Shown in pieces: positions 19,256 to 30,879 of a stretch of 64,000 nucleotides of DNA (position 1 is the first letter of the stretch; each line of letters begins with the position of its first letter). Under the pieces are notes generated by a model, which worked only from the letters and a program-made list of their open reading frames with translations, was not told where the DNA came from and made no database searches. A program made the translations under genes and the position numbers. Origin of the DNA: Nematopogon swammerdamellus (lineage: Eukaryota > Arthropoda > Insecta > Lepidoptera > Adelidae); contig OX336338.1 in the NCBI GenBank assembly GCA_946902875.1, forward strand, positions 6,687,971 to 6,751,970, read 5' to 3'.

Positions 19256-19625
19256 ATAGCTTTTGCCTGCGGCTTCGCTCGCGTGAAATTTAAGTTAGAA
19301 AGAAGGCCGAGCTGCGTTCTTGCGTTATCTTTATTTCGGCGCGCGGAATAATTTGGTTTGTATGAGAGCCACATCTTAGCGTAATCGGAAACGAATTTTA
19401 TTTAGCCTATCCTGTGTCACGTATAGTTAAATGTGCTTGTATTAAGTTTCATCGAATTCGGAAGATTGGTTTAAGAGTTATGGAGGAACATACATACATA
19501 CAGAAAAGATTTCTAAAAATCGTCAATTTAGTTTTAGTATCATACAAAGAGCCTACAAACGCAGTATCTCATAAAAGAAGGTAAATTACTCCATTACCAT
19601 CCCTTACGGATTTATTATTAGTATG
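19256..19625 (+). repeat. 'gcctgcggcttcgctcgcg' repeat
   Basis: Starts 'tagcttttgcctgcggc' and runs through 'tttcggcgcgcggaa', 'gaagattggtttaagag' and 'cagaaaagatttctaaa'. It ends 'gatttattattagtat' followed by (GAT)n. The homologous copy at 43993-44341 has the same orientation and extent. A very common lepidopteran repeat head. Confidence 0.6.
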
Positions 19626-19639
19626 ATGATATGATGATG

Positions 19640-20200
19640 ATGATGATGATATTTTTTTTAAAGTTTTACTATTTCGTTTATCTCTTACCTCATAGCTCAT
19701 AAATGCGTTTTCCGATTTCAAGGCGGTATCTTTAGATTTTTAATATGACATTTCTGTGTAGTAAACTTATACAATTTAGTTTTGTGTTTTGTGTTATTTT
19801 ATTAACTTTAATATTAATTTATTTTTTTCCTACAGACACAGATCTTGAAAGTAAAATGTCTCGAATACCTCTGGTCCTCCGGCATAGCCATCCATACAAA
19901 TATTTATAAAAACACCCCCCTGTGCCAAATGATTTTGAAGTGATCATTCGATTAAATTGGTTAAGAGTTGGCTATTTCGAGGATGCCGAGCTGTTGTAGT
20001 TCAGCATGCTCTTTTTAACATTAAACTTCACCAGGAGCATTCGGCCGTGTCTGTCGGCACTTTATTACGGTGACGCAGGAGGGCTATTTCCTTATTAACT
20101 GTTACAACTAAATTAGCTATTATCACATTACTCGTAGTGGCTGTGAGACCGAGGTTGACGTTATATCCTATTGAGATAGGTATAGTGATCTAACGCAGGC
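19640..20200. other. Unassigned stretch with a possible splice acceptor
   Basis: At 19815-19840 a strong acceptor-like sequence 'tttttttcctacag' precedes 'acacagatcttgaaag' and a short frame starting MSRIPLVLRHSHPYK. Nothing further supports an exon. Confidence 0.25.
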
Positions 20201-20262
20201 GCACTCGCCGCGCTGCCGCCGCCGCCCCGCGGCTTCTTGTCGCCCGTCTCGCGCTGATACCA
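20195..20262 (-). CDS. Possible GC-rich coding segment (unidentified)
   Basis: On the minus strand an AG at 'attggtatcag' precedes a GC-rich frame reading RETGDKKPRGGGGSAASAPA and continuing to a TAA near 20172. Its GC content is far above its surroundings and Gly/Ala-rich runs are plausible in a host protein, but no donor site is obvious. It could equally be a CpG-rich regulatory patch. Confidence 0.2.
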
Positions 20263-20374
20263 ATATCGTCGACATAACTGAATGACTTATTAGTTATTTC
20301 CAATATCCGCATCCGCAAAGGCATATCCCTTACGTCAAATATGCCTACGCGCATTTTAGTCATGTTTAATTTTT

Positions 20375-20700
20375 ATTTTTTTTTTATGGAAACTGACACG
20401 GTTGGCTACATCACCTACAACATCAGTGATGTCAGCCCATAACACCGGGGGAACTTGGTTGCACGTCAGTGCTTCCCTTCGGTCGTGCCGGCTACATTGA
20501 ACTGGACGGAAAACACGAATTATTTACATAGCCGTTTCGACCGACCTTTCATTCAGTGCGGTGGTACCAACCAGGGCGGGCTAAACCCTACCACCTGGTA
20601 ATATAAGAAGCGAGTCATATCCCTTATTCGCCTTTTACGACATACACGGGGAGAGATCCAGTGGGGCTATTCCTTTAAAGTACCGCCGGCCCAACGCGGT
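20375..20700 (-). mobile_element. Hybrid SINE: SINE-Y head on SINE-X tail
   Basis: Minus-strand reading: 'ttaaaggaatagccccac' and 'catgtatgtcgtaaaag'-type SINE-Y head up to 'ataagggatatgac', then abruptly 'ttatattaccaggtgg' and the SINE-X body through 'gtgtcagtttccat' and poly(A). The copy at 37481-37807 has the same junction, so this is a family and not a chance juxtaposition. Confidence 0.75.
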
Positions 20701-20723
20701 ACAAAATTTATTAAATGTATTAA

Positions 20724-21183
20724 CCCCCGACGCAAAAGGAGGGATATTATAAGTTTGACGCCTCCGTCTGTCTCACTGTGTGTCTGTATGTGGCATCGTA
20801 GCTCCCAAAGGGATGGGCCGATTTGGATGCGTTTTTGTTTTATTAGAAAAATATAACCGGGATGGTTCTTAGCTATGTTTGATGAAGTTCAGGCCAGCTG
20901 ATTCGACGATCATCAACACTTTTCTTAATTGGTGAAGTGATCTCTGCTGTAAAATGGAAATTTATTACATTTTCACTCTTAGCCTTTAAGTAAATAAGTG
21001 GAAATTATTATAAACTACTTGTAACCTAATCTAAACTAACTTAAAAAAATATATTACTATTTTAAATTGCCTTTCTTAAAAAGATTGAAATACAAATTAA
21101 ATTACTTATTTAGAAACCCCGACACATCAACAAACCTTAAAAACTAAGAAAAATATTTTTGCTTAGTATAAAGGCATCGGGGG
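20724..21183 (+). mobile_element. CCCCCGACG-family TIR element, 460 bp
   Basis: Left end 'cccccgacgcaaaagg', right end 'aaggcatcggggg', giving an inverted terminal repeat of about 10 bp. It carries the 'ttgacgcctccgtctgtc' and 'gtagctcccaaagggatg' blocks shared with the copies at 18318 and 29790. No transposase. Confidence 0.65.
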
Positions 21184-21568
21184 ACCGAGTAATTTTTTTT
21201 TTTTATTTTAAACCAACCTTTGCCTGCAGCTGCCTTGTTATTGCGGATTCCTCAAAATGTTTTGTCCTCAGTTGAATATTGCATGTTTTCAGTATTATTC
21301 CCCATTTCAAAATTATCATGACTAAGCGATGTAAAAACGTGTACTCATAAAACTGAAAAAAAAAACTGATGAAAGGGTAATAATTCGCACCTCGAACTTT
21401 TACATGGTAACACGCACGTAAGCGTTGTGAGAGTGTTAAATCATCCCCTGACTTGCACATTATTGTGCGGTTGTACCTACGTACCTACGCAATAATGAAT
21501 CGGTGAAATGGAACCGATGATTCTGACGCATGGTGAATCTATACATCCTTCCTTCCTTATCCTTCCTT
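21184..21568. other. Unassigned stretch
   Basis: AT-rich with no recognised gene; the 85-codon minus frame at 21203-21460 has no domain signature. Confidence 0.3.
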
Positions 21569-21770
21569 TACCTTTAATAAAATCCAACTTCTGCTTTCTT
21601 TCTCTATAACTCGAGAACCACTGAACCGATTTTAATAAATAAAAATTCTTCGGATAGCTTGATTCTTCCCATCAACTATAGTTATAGGCTACTTACTATA
21701 ACACTAAATGGCTTATGAGGTTAGCAGAGAAGTCAAATATGAGAGCGGGCGGAGCCGCGGGCACAGCTAG
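21569..21770 (+). repeat. 'cgtctgctttctg' repeat, best-preserved end
   Basis: Same family as 13972-14190. The end reads 'gggcggagccgcgggcac' then 'agctag', with the GC hairpin GCGGAGCCGC just before it. Confidence 0.5.
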
Positions 21771-22265
21771 TACCTATAATAAAATCGTACAGGCAAAAAA
21801 ATCTGTACATTGAATATAAATATATTCGAAAAAAAAAACAACGAAGGCGACTTATAATGAGAAACTCAATTATGTTAGAACAGTTTTTAAAATTTTTGTC
21901 AATGTGCCTGTACGCGTATCACGCAAAAACCACTGAACGTATTTTGATGGAATTTTGTATAGTGACAGTGTATATCCCGGAATAATATGATACTAAAAAA
22001 ACCTCGAAAATTAAATATCTATTATTGATAAGTCCGCTTGCACCTTATGTAAATGATCTAATGTGCTCTGTCAGCAAAAATTCCAACTTTATTCAAATCA
22101 TTTACATAATAATATACATATACACAACTAACAAATAATAACATTAAATTAAAAACTATACTAAATCTTAAATAAATGTCAAATGTAACTATGTAAAACT
22201 AAATAAATAAATGTGCTTGTTACAGTTGAATGATTCTTGGAGCAATAACGCATTTTCTATTCTAT
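21771..22265. repeat. Repeat related to 58640-58790 and a short (TATTC) tail
   Basis: Shares 'gtacattgaat', 'cgcgtatcacgcaaaaacc' and 'cactgaac' with 58640-58790, and in inverted form with 47580-47720. At 22240-22265 a separate LINE-like end, 'gcaataacgcattttc', carries two TATTC repeats. Confidence 0.4.
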
Positions 22266-22334
22266 TCTAAAAAAAAATATTACAAACATGATTGCGCATT
22301 TACTTACTTATTCTAGGTTTTATTGTCTCCCTTC

Positions 22335-22491
22335 CATTCTTCGGGCTCGCCTTTAGTTACTTACTTTCTTCGAGAAGGTTTATCCTTTACCTGAACCCAG
22401 CTCGGCCTTCGGCCTCGCCCTTAGTTACTTACTCACTTTCTTGTTTTGAAATACGAATTTCACCCGAGCGAAGCTACGGGCAACTGCTAGT
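22335..22491 (+). repeat. Foldback-array element, right end
   Basis: Two reverse-sense array units ('ctcggccttcggcctcgcc') followed by the family's terminal sequence 'atacgaatttcacccgagc', 'gaagctacgggcaact' and 'gctagt'. That terminus mirrors the left end seen at 38622 and 45704. Confidence 0.6.
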
Positions 22492-24392
22492 TATTGAATA
22501 GGTACGCGGTGATTTTTCAAAGAAAACAACGTTGGTATTTGTATGACACATTTTTGCTACTCAGAAAGAGCCACTGCGGAACAAAATATCTGCCACTCAT
22601 TCTACGCAAAATTTCCAAAGAGTGTTTTTCTGCATTGTTGACTCAGTTTTTTTTTTTAATTTTTCCCACTGGGAAGAAGGGGTCACGCTATTCGTGTATG
22701 TACCTATGTTTTTCTTTATTGCAGTGAATTGCTCGATTTTCAAATCGCCGATCCATCCCTCCGTTTACGTGGATGGCAGCTATATTCTTTGAAATCTACG
22801 GTTAGGTTTCGTACTTACAACCACCAGAAGGAACTTTTTGAACCGTTATTACTTATTACATATTAAATTTAAAACTACATAATATTAGTAGGTAATTTAT
22901 AATAATCGATAGACACATATGGAGGAATGAAAGTTTTGGAATTGAACTAACAGCTTCTCCAAGAAAAACGCACATTGTGAATTTGAAACTGATTTGTCTT
23001 CTATATTTTTATTTCCGCCATGACTAACTTATTTTTTACACTGACAAATTAAACATTAATTAGGCGCTCACAATTAGCATCTTTGATAGGTTAATGAATT
23101 ATTATGTAAGTTAGTCGAGAAGCAAAAAGTTTTCCTAGCCTAAGATACCAGTAGGTCTGTACCTTTAGGTAATCAGTATACCTATATAGTGACTGTCGGT
23201 TTTCCCAATAGGTACCTAATACAGTGCATTACATTATAGGATAGGTAGCTAACACCTAATCGAGTCCTAATCGATCACGTGTGTTACATATTCAGATCCT
23301 GTCGGTGACACAAAAAGTCTGATTTATACGTACTTGCATAGTTTTTCTGATGATTATATTAGATATCGGATTTATGTAGATATGTATGTATAGATGCAAT
23401 GTTGGTAGATTCGGGTACCATGCCGTGCTCTGGGATAGTACATACGCCTAAATATATCTAGGTACATACATACTCACTCGTATTTTCGGAGATATGTATG
23501 GTATGTTGATTTTAGCAATGGCGAATTAAATTGAATACGAAAGAGGATTTAACACATCCACTTCGCGAAATATTTATGTACATAAGATTTACTAGTTTCA
23601 AACTTAGGTAGGTCATATTATAAAGATTATAAAATATTTTATTTAAGTTTCTTGCATTCATTTTGAATTAAATTATCATTTAAAAAAATTGATGCCCTCA
23701 CTATGTAAACGTCCCGCCTAAAATATAATATTTAGACAATAACAAAACGTAAAAACAAAGTTACTTCGCGAAAAATGTTAAACCAAGTTGCATTAAATGT
23801 AAACTTTATTGGAAAACTTTGGGCATCTTAAAAATACATATTTATAACATACATCCATCGTCATCAGATTATTTCGTGAGGTAAATAATAATTTATATCC
23901 TTTAAAAGACAAAGATACTGATAAAAAAAATTCCTACCATTTTTAAATTGGTTATTTGGTTAAAGGCTTACAGAATATGTAAGCCTTTACGGATTACGTA
24001 CGAATTAAACAAGTAATACGGTAAACCTCTACGTGTGTCGTTACCCCCAAGATTTGGGGTCAGCGCCACGCTGCTGATAAATTAGTAAACACGGTTTTTG
24101 GTAGTCTGGATTTTTTTAGTAGTCTGTTTTTAGTAGGCTAGATAATAATCAAACAACTAAATATTATTTCTTGCATGCAGTTTCTTTTCAATCGACTTTT
24201 TTTGTTTTATTTTCAAGCAATTTGGGAATAATTTTTTAGAAGTTTAACCCTTGCGAAAACCGGTTTTATACATGTAAATACACTTAACGATAAATAAGGT
24301 ATATTATTATCATGGGTAGTCCATACCTATGACCCATGGGGAGTGCTAACCATTAAATTAAACTTGTCATCTTAAGTCATCAGCCCCATGGT
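22492..24392. other. Long unassigned AT-rich stretch
   Basis: About 1.9 kb with no recognisable coding frame, SINE or TIR element, and thus the most unique-looking part of the window. A 77-codon frame at 22494-22727 has no domain. A 'cccaagatttggggtc' block near 24050 resembles a piece of a LINE coding region but is too short to assign. Confidence 0.35.
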
Positions 24393-24970
24393 TGATTTAT
24401 TTATTTATTTATTTATATATCACATTGTTACTAGAGAGCAAGCCCCAATTAACAATGCAGAATCAGAATCTATTTAAAAGTTAGCTCAACGTATCTCACC
24501 GCGTACTTTTGAAATACTTTATTATTGCAGTTGAAGACGTCTAAATCCGGAAACATGACCAACATTCGGTTGAGTGCGGTCAGCGCCCGGTGAATTGGAG
24601 TCTGGCTGGCCATAGTGGAACGTCCGCGATGGACTTTCCGCAAACAGCAAGTGACCCTTTGCATGCAGATATTTATTCGGGACATGCAGTGACATCATAC
24701 CTAGGACGGATGGATTGTCTATACGACCATACAGCAACAGGAAGAAATGCATAAGTAAATTTACATTTCTTCTTAGCCGAAGGGTCGTAATCCAACCATT
24801 CCACTTACATACAAAGATGGATAGTATTTACAGAGTTCAACGTTGTACGGGTATCGGCCATAAGACTTTTTATGTAAGAACCTGGCGAATTTACGTTGGA
24901 TCATCTCCACCATTCGTTTATATTTCGATTCATGCGGATTCCAGACGAGTGCATTATATTCCAATTTGTG
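24393..24970 (-). pseudogene. Non-LTR retrotransposon C-terminal fragment with (AAAT)n tail
   Basis: Minus-strand reading gives the typical post-RT LINE segment MEYNALVWNPHESKYKRM, then IQRKFARFLHKKSYGR (24773-24964). In other frames MSRINICMQRVTC and IHRALTALNRM follow down to 24470. At least one frameshift separates them. The element strand ends in repeated AAAT (seen as tttatttattta at 24393-24420), the usual LINE 3' microsatellite. The RT core is missing, so the copy is dead. Confidence 0.7.
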
Positions 24971-25127
24971 CGAACATATGCATCATACAGGAGCCTGAGG
25001 ACAAGAGGACTTGGTCAAGGACTTTGGCATCAGAGCTTATACAATTATTGCATTGTCGATTGTGTATATGTGTAAAGTTATTTCGGGAAATGTCAAACAT
25101 TAATATTTACAAACTTTATTTGAAACT

Positions 25128-25290
25128 TTAACCTGGGCGCGGTAAGCATATACTTGGATGGGTGGCCGCTCGACCGTTGGAGACTGACCGTGGTTTGGAT
25201 TATACGTAAAACTCAAGGTGTTATGGGCTGACATCACGGACGTTGTAGTTAATGAAGCCAATCGTGTCAGTTTAAATAAAAAATATTTTT
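25128..25290 (+). mobile_element. SINE-X, internally deleted copy
   Basis: Keeps the 5S-like segment ('ctgggcgcggtaagcata', 'tacttggatgggtggcc') and the B-box region, then jumps directly to 'ggtgttatgggctgacat' and the tail. About 170 bp of body are missing. Confidence 0.65.
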
Positions 25291-25938
25291 TTTCTTTAAT
25301 TACCTGTGTCGACTAACAATGCCTAATTTGTCCGTACTTCTATTACTAAGTAGATATAATTTACTATTATTATATTTCTTCAATGAACGTTTCATTCAAT
25401 TAAATTTGCAGAATAGATTCCTCGGAAAATGTTCAACGAATAACTTATTAATTCAATGGCACATGAAGCAGAACAGTACCGAGAATTCAGGAGTGAATTT
25501 TTTTTTCTCATCGAAATGGGGTCACTTAGTTCTGCAGCATTGAGAGTGCAACTGTGTCGAGAATAGTATGGACGGATTTTCATTGACTGAAAGAAATACT
25601 TATTTCATCTAAAAGATAACTCATGCGGCGTAGGTATTTCGTATATCCGGCCGAATCATCAACTACATAAACGTATAATTCCACGTAAAATCACCACTGT
25701 TTTTTTTTTCTTTGTTTGTTTTTTATTTTTATTACGATTATCCACACAGAATAATTTTTAATAATAATAATTTAAAATGAATTAAAATATTTAAAAAAAT
25801 TAAGTAATCGTAAAATAACGTTTTATGGGCAAATTAATGTAAATGCCTGTAAAATAAGCTGAGAAAACTTTTTTTTAACTTGTCATTGACTGGACTCTCG
25901 AATTGTAATGTACTTACTGCATATTAACACTTTAGTTT
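25291..25938. other. Unassigned AT-rich stretch
   Basis: Small frames only; nothing recognised. Confidence 0.3.
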
Positions 25939-26240
25939 AGTTTTTTTTTGTTTATTGATCATTTATATGGCAGTTAGACTGCACTCAAACTTTTCACAAT
26001 TTGTTCTATCCGGTTCGATTACACCTACGAAGAAGAACCGACAAGAAACTTCGCAGGGTTTTATTTTAAACATACTCGTATTTTTATAAGTGTTTAGTGA
26101 ATAACCACATAATAATCTATCGAAAACACAGCTTGAGAGCAAGATTATAAATTTTGCTGAGAGTTCTGGCTACAAAGACTTATTATTGTCAAACTTTGAT
26201 ACGTAATTTGCATCAACATAATTATGTTACTATAATATTA
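25939..26240 (+). repeat. Repeat with 'gaagaagaaccgacaag' block, copy 1
   Basis: Runs from 'gtttattgatcatttata' through 'tgcactcaaacttttcac', 'gaagaagaaccgacaag' and 'cttcgcaggg' to 'cacataataatctatcg'. The same text, in the same orientation, is at 33715-34165. The GAAGAACCG block is familiar from lepidopteran LINE 3' regions. Confidence 0.5.
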
Positions 26241-26389
26241 AACATAGGTACAATGTAGTATAATTTGTAAAAAAAAAATAGGTAGGTTTTATAATTATTT
26301 TAATTAATTATATATTAAGATACTTGAAGTATCAAGTTGTCGTGTTTGTTTGTTTGTTGTTGTGTTTTTATGTTATTATTTGTTATGTC

Positions 26390-26560
26390 CTTTTTAGGTT
26401 TCCGTACCCCGTACGGACATACAACGTCTGTCTGCCTGTCTGTCTGTCTGTCTGTCCGTCCGTCCGTCCGAATAAAGAGTGTTTCCCACAAGAACGTGTT
26501 TTTTAAACTTTTTTTTGTGGTGCGCTAGTCCGACTCGCACTTGGGCGATTATTTTTTTTA
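26390..26560 (-). repeat. GTGCGAGTC repeat, short copy
   Basis: Has 'ttaggtttccgtacccc', a TCTG/TCCG run and 'gtccgactcgcacttgggc', with most of the body deleted. Confidence 0.55.
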
Positions 26561-26680
26561 CATAAAATCTGGCTCACACGTTACGTGGCAACTCTGGCAA
26601 CTCATTGTTTGCCATGTAGGTATAATATTTTTAATATTTTTTCAATGTATTTATAATTATTCGATATTATTATAGCGTGC

Positions 26681-26890
26681 GTGATGATGAGTAACAAAGT
26701 AAGCAGACAAGACAGGTGCACTGGTTACCGTGAGCGAGAATCACCTCAGCTAGTGCGAACTATGTCATGTTACGTTTCAATGTACAGGGCGTATGTCGTT
26801 CAAGGCGAGATCATTCTAATCGACTCCGATCCGCAAACGAGAACGCACGAACAAGCCGATGCCAGAAAAATTATAAGTAAATTGCAATAA
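26681..26890 (+). CDS. Small open frame of unknown nature
   Basis: A 69-codon frame beginning MMMSNKVSRQDRCTGYR and including GEIILIDSDPQTRTHEQADA ends at a TAA that overlaps an AATAAA signal. The DNA is less AT-rich than its flanks and is not part of a repeat seen elsewhere in the window. No domain is recognised, and there is no splice or promoter evidence, so it may be chance. Confidence 0.2.
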   Translation: MMMSNKVSRQDRCTGYRERESPQLVRTMSCYVSMYRAYVVQGEIILIDSDPQTRTHEQADARKIISKLQ

Positions 26891-26954
26891 AGCGTTTTTC
26901 TCGGATTCACTGTTAGGAGCGAGCCTTGATTATTTTGCTCAGGCGACGACCGTG

Positions 26955-27260
26955 TGGGGCCTGTACTTAAAAAGAATAGCCCTACTGTATCTCTCCCCGT
27001 GCATGTCGTAAAATGCGACTAAAGGATAGGACAATGTGCTAAAGGGCGACAGACTAGCCACCTCTCATCTTGGCATAGTCCTTCCACCGAGTCGTGCAGC
27101 AGGTGGGTCTGAGTGCCTTACTTGCTGCTTGATAGTTATCTTGTCCTAATACATTGCTAAACGTGTTGGTAGGTGCTGTGGTGTAATTTGCAAGAGTACT
27201 TGCAGCACAACACCGATTACTCTGCTTACTCCGATTGTCGGGATACAGCGTGTGGTATGT
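26955..27260 (+). mobile_element. SINE-Y copy
   Basis: Starts 'ccgtgtggggcctgtact' and continues through 'gtgctaaagggcgacag' and 'ttgcagcacaacaccgatta' to 'cagcgtgtggtatgtgtg'. A short 'gacga' flanks both sides, possibly a small target duplication. Confidence 0.7.
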
Positions 27261-27954
27261 GTGTGACGATCGTTTCTATTCAAAAATTCGCTAGACGGAA
27301 TTTGGAATAATTAGAACCTGTTTGCGATAATGGTAAAGACACGACTTCCAATTTACTACGGGTCACAGATACTATAGTTTCTGCGCACTTAGAACATAAT
27401 GAATCCACGAGACACGAAATTCATCATCGAATTATTTTATTTATATTCGAACTCGTAACTATTCTATGTTTTAAAGGTTATTGTAGATGTAATTATATTT
27501 TTGATCGTTATAGACGCATTACATCTACTCGTAGGTGTTATTTGATGGCCGGTTCAAATGCTTTGTTAAAATCCTGACAGGATAATAAAATTAATCTTCA
27601 TAAATCATTTCAAGCGTTCATTTTCAGACTGGCGACACATTCCAAAACAATTAATATAAAAAATTAGAAAGACTTATATTAGAAAGACTATCCCGTGGAT
27701 CTGGATCAATACGTGAATACGTGATCCTAGAACGATCAATACCATAGATCAATACTCGTCAATAGCAGTAATCAGACCATAAAAAAAGAACTTATACTTA
27801 CATCGTACCTACTTCGAAATAAAAAAAAAATATTACTCTTAAAAATTTCGAACGAATGTTTTATTTAAATTATATTTGCTGCCACTGGATTTGCTGACAA
27901 TGGAGTCACAGATGATGGAAAGGGTAACTAAAATAATAAATTAAATTTAAATGT
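27261..27954. other. Unassigned AT-rich stretch
   Basis: No coding frame or bounded repeat recognised. Confidence 0.3.
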
Positions 27955-28975
27955 TTAGGGTTCCGTACGTCAAAGGAGGAAAAAACGGAACCCTTATAGG
28001 ATCACTTTGTTGTCCGTCCGTCTGTCTGTCTGTCAAGACCTTTTTTCTCAGGAACGGGTAGACGTATCAAGTTGAAATTAATATCAAATACTAAGGTCTG
28101 CGAACCCTTTGAGGTGTAGAAAATGCAAGCTTCTCAATCAACGCAATCACTAGATACGCCCATTTGTATATCAAGGACCCTTTTTCTCAAGAACGGATCA
28201 AGATAACAAATTTAAATTAATATGAAATACTATGATCTACGATTTCTTTAAGCTGTAGAAATTGCGAGCTTCTAAATCAACGCAATCAAAAGATACGGCC
28301 ATCTATGTCTGATTTCATACTCGAAAACTCACTCCAATCAAATCAAAACCTATAGGGTATTTCCCGTCAACCTAGAATCATAAAATTTGGTAAGAAGCAA
28401 GGTTTCATAGCACACGTAAAGGAAAAAATCCTAAAATTGTAAACTTGTAGTTAGATGATATTAACAAAAAAATTTATTGTTTTGTGTGTCAATTCAAGAC
28501 CCTTTTTCTCAGTAACGAGTCAAGATATCAAATTGAAATTAATATGAAATACTAACGTCTGCGATCCCTTCGAGTTATATAAAATGAAAGCTTCTAAATC
28601 AATATAATCAAAAGATACGACTATTTATGGAAAATTTTAATACTTGCAAACTCACTAAAATGAAATCAAAACCTATAGGGTACTTACATTTGACCTGGAG
28701 TAATGAAATTTGGCAAGAAGCAAGGTCTCACATCACAATTAAAGAAACAATCCGAAAATTGTAGATATGTCGTTGTGTCATATAAGAAATATATTTTTAT
28801 TTTTGTATATTTCAACTTAACGAATGCCGCACAGTCAAACCATTGCTGTAGTGTTCATTTAGGTGTTCGTGATTTTCCAAAACAATTGTTTTTGTACATA
28901 CATAATACAAATATATTGAGTGATGCTGATGATACGGAACCCTCGGTGCGCGAGCCCAACTCGCACTTGCCGACA
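27955..28975 (-). repeat. Long GTGCGAGTC repeat with internal duplications
   Basis: The minus strand starts 'ggcaagtgcgagttggg' and ends with 'tacggaaccctaaac'. Between them a block containing 'ctttttctcaagaacgg', 'ggtcaagata'-type text and 'aatcaacgcaatcaaaaga' occurs about three times (near 28040, 28175 and 28500), so the body has grown by internal repetition. At about 1 kb this is the longest copy in the window. No frame resembles a protein. Confidence 0.6.
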
Positions 28976-29064
28976 TTTTTTTTTTTGTCAAAAACCTACA
29001 AAATTTTATCATAATAGGATGAACGGTTTACGAACGCGTAGAAGCCGGACGAACGAACGAAAAT

Positions 29065-29780
29065 TCATTTTTAGGGTTTCGTATCCGTCGTACGGGACCC
29101 TATTATGGGCAACAGACGGCCTACGCCGTCTGTCTGTCTGTCTATCTGTCCGTCTGTCCTAGGGCTGTATCTCTTGAACCGTAATAGGTAGCCCGTTGAA
29201 TTTTCACAGAATAATATGTATCCACATAATATTATGTGTTATTACTTATTATAGCCGATATAACAACAAATAATAAAATTGGTTGTCTGTAAAATCGGTT
29301 TACGGACGATAGTTTTACGTGATAACGTCATAAAGAAACACAGCTATAAGAATTACCGTATTTTTTTCGTACGGCACCCCTATCGCTGCCGTACGCCGTA
29401 CATTTGTCGATTTCTAGCCTCGATTACCGTACGATATGGCAATTACCGTACGTTTCGCAACACTGCCGCTTGGGCCGATTGAGCCTCTCTATCGCTTGTT
29501 ACGCGCTCTCGCTTGCACACACAGGCTCAGGTGGAACGTGACACTTTTCGTGCGTGCAGCCGGTGTTCATCAATTTATAAGACGTTATCACGTCAAAAAT
29601 AACAAAAAGTAAAAAATTCACGGGGTCCCCATTCAAGAAACTAGAAAGTGTAGGTATGCGGGCCATTTACCGAAAAGAGTATGAAGCATTTTAACTAATA
29701 CATAGATGGCGTGAGTGGCGCTGACCATGACATGGCGCTACGGAACCCTCGGTGCGCGAGTTCGATTCGCACTTGGCCGG
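29065..29780 (-). repeat. GTGCGAGTC repeat interrupted by a nested element
   Basis: The two halves, 29065-29277 (ending 'taacaacaaataataaaa') and 29606-29780 (starting 'aacaaaaagtaaaaaattc'), match continuous sequence in the copy at 650-952. The intervening 328 bp are therefore an insertion. Confidence 0.65.
29278..29605 (+). mobile_element. Nested non-autonomous element (ttggttgtctg family)
   Basis: Starts 'ttggttgtctgtaaaatc', has 'ggacgatagttttacgtg', and ends 'gacgttatcacgtcaaaaat'. A homologue in the opposite orientation is at 45426-45700. Both ends carry an ACGTGAT/ATCACGT inverted motif. Non-coding. Confidence 0.6.
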
Positions 29781-29789
29781 TTTTATTAG

Positions 29790-30201
29790 CCACAAACGCA
29801 AAGGGATGTTTTAAGTTTGACGCCTCTGTCTGGCTTTGTGTCTGTGCGTGTATGCGTGTCTGTCTGTGGCATTGTAGCTCCCAAAGGGATGGGCCGATTT
29901 AGGTGCGCAATTTTTTTATTAGAAATCTGGTCTAAACCGGTTGATTCTAAGCTATGTTTGATAAAGATCACGTCAGCTTTTCGAAGATCATAATACAATT
30001 TCAATCGTGTGAAAGTGTATTAAAGTATGGTACAAATAAACGGAAATTATTACAAAACTAATTTCTTACTTGTAACCTCGCCTAATCTAACCTAACAAAA
30101 TTTTGTAATAAAAATTGAATACAAATTAAAAACAACCCCGACAAATCAACAACACTTAAAAAGAAAAAAAAATCCGGTTAGTTAATTAAAGGCGTCGGGG
30201 G
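29790..30201 (+). mobile_element. CCCCCGACG-family TIR element, third copy
   Basis: Left end degenerate ('acaaacgcaaagggatg'), right end 'aaggcgtcggggg'. Interior homologous to 20724-21183, including 'ttgacgcctctgtctgg' and 'cctaatctaacctaac'. Confidence 0.6.
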
Positions 30202-30244
30202 ACTTCTAAATAAATTAATTTAAGGGTTGTTGTTTTAATTTGTC

Positions 30245-30285
30245 GAATGTTTGTGAATGCCTTGCCGGCCTGACAGGTATGTACG
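30245..30285 (-). repeat. LINE-A extreme 3' scrap
   Basis: The block 'gaatgccttgccggcctg' with 'acaggt' matches the 3' end of LINE-A at 4579-4609. Too short for more. Confidence 0.35.
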
Positions 30286-30407
30286 AGTACAAGATAAGTA
30301 TAGCCAGATATAACCTATAACCATATAGGTATCTTCGATTTCATCAGCGAACACTGCATGTAAACTGGTTAAGCCGTTTTCGAGTTTACCCGTTAGAGAC
30401 AAGACAG

Positions 30408-30733
30408 TACCGTGTGGGTTCGGTACTTAAAAAGAATAGCCCCACTGCATCTCTCCCCGTGCATGTCGTAAAAGGCAACTAAGGGATAAGGACAAGATGC
30501 CGTGCTAAAGGGCGACAGGCTCGCCACCTCTCACCTTGGCACGGTACTTCCGCCGAGTCATGCAGCAGGTGGGTCTTCGTGCCTTACTTGCTGCTTGATC
30601 GATTTAATCTTGTTCGAATACTTTGCGAAACGTGCGGTGGTCGGTGTTGTGCTGCAATTTACCAGAGTTCTTGCAGCACAACACCGATTACTCTGCTTAC
30701 CCCGATTGGCGGGATTCAGCGTGTGTGATATAT
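30408..30733 (+). mobile_element. SINE-Y, complete with 12-bp target duplication
   Basis: Flanked by identical 'gagacaagacag' at 30396-30407 and 30734-30745. The element is 326 bp, starting 'taccgtgtgggttcgg' and ending 'cagcgtgtgtgatatat'. Together with the copies at 8624 and 49784 this fixes both ends of the family and shows retroposition. Its 77-codon frame is not conserved in other copies. Confidence 0.8.
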
Positions 30734-30879
30734 GAGACAAGACAGACATATGTTTCGCTCATTATTTTATATTAGTAAGACAAGAGAGATTTATTTGTTT
30801 TTGTAGAATTTTACGAATACCTGTTTAATCTTGAAAGTGAAAGGCAGTAGGCTACGATTTTTTTTTTTATGTAAACCAG

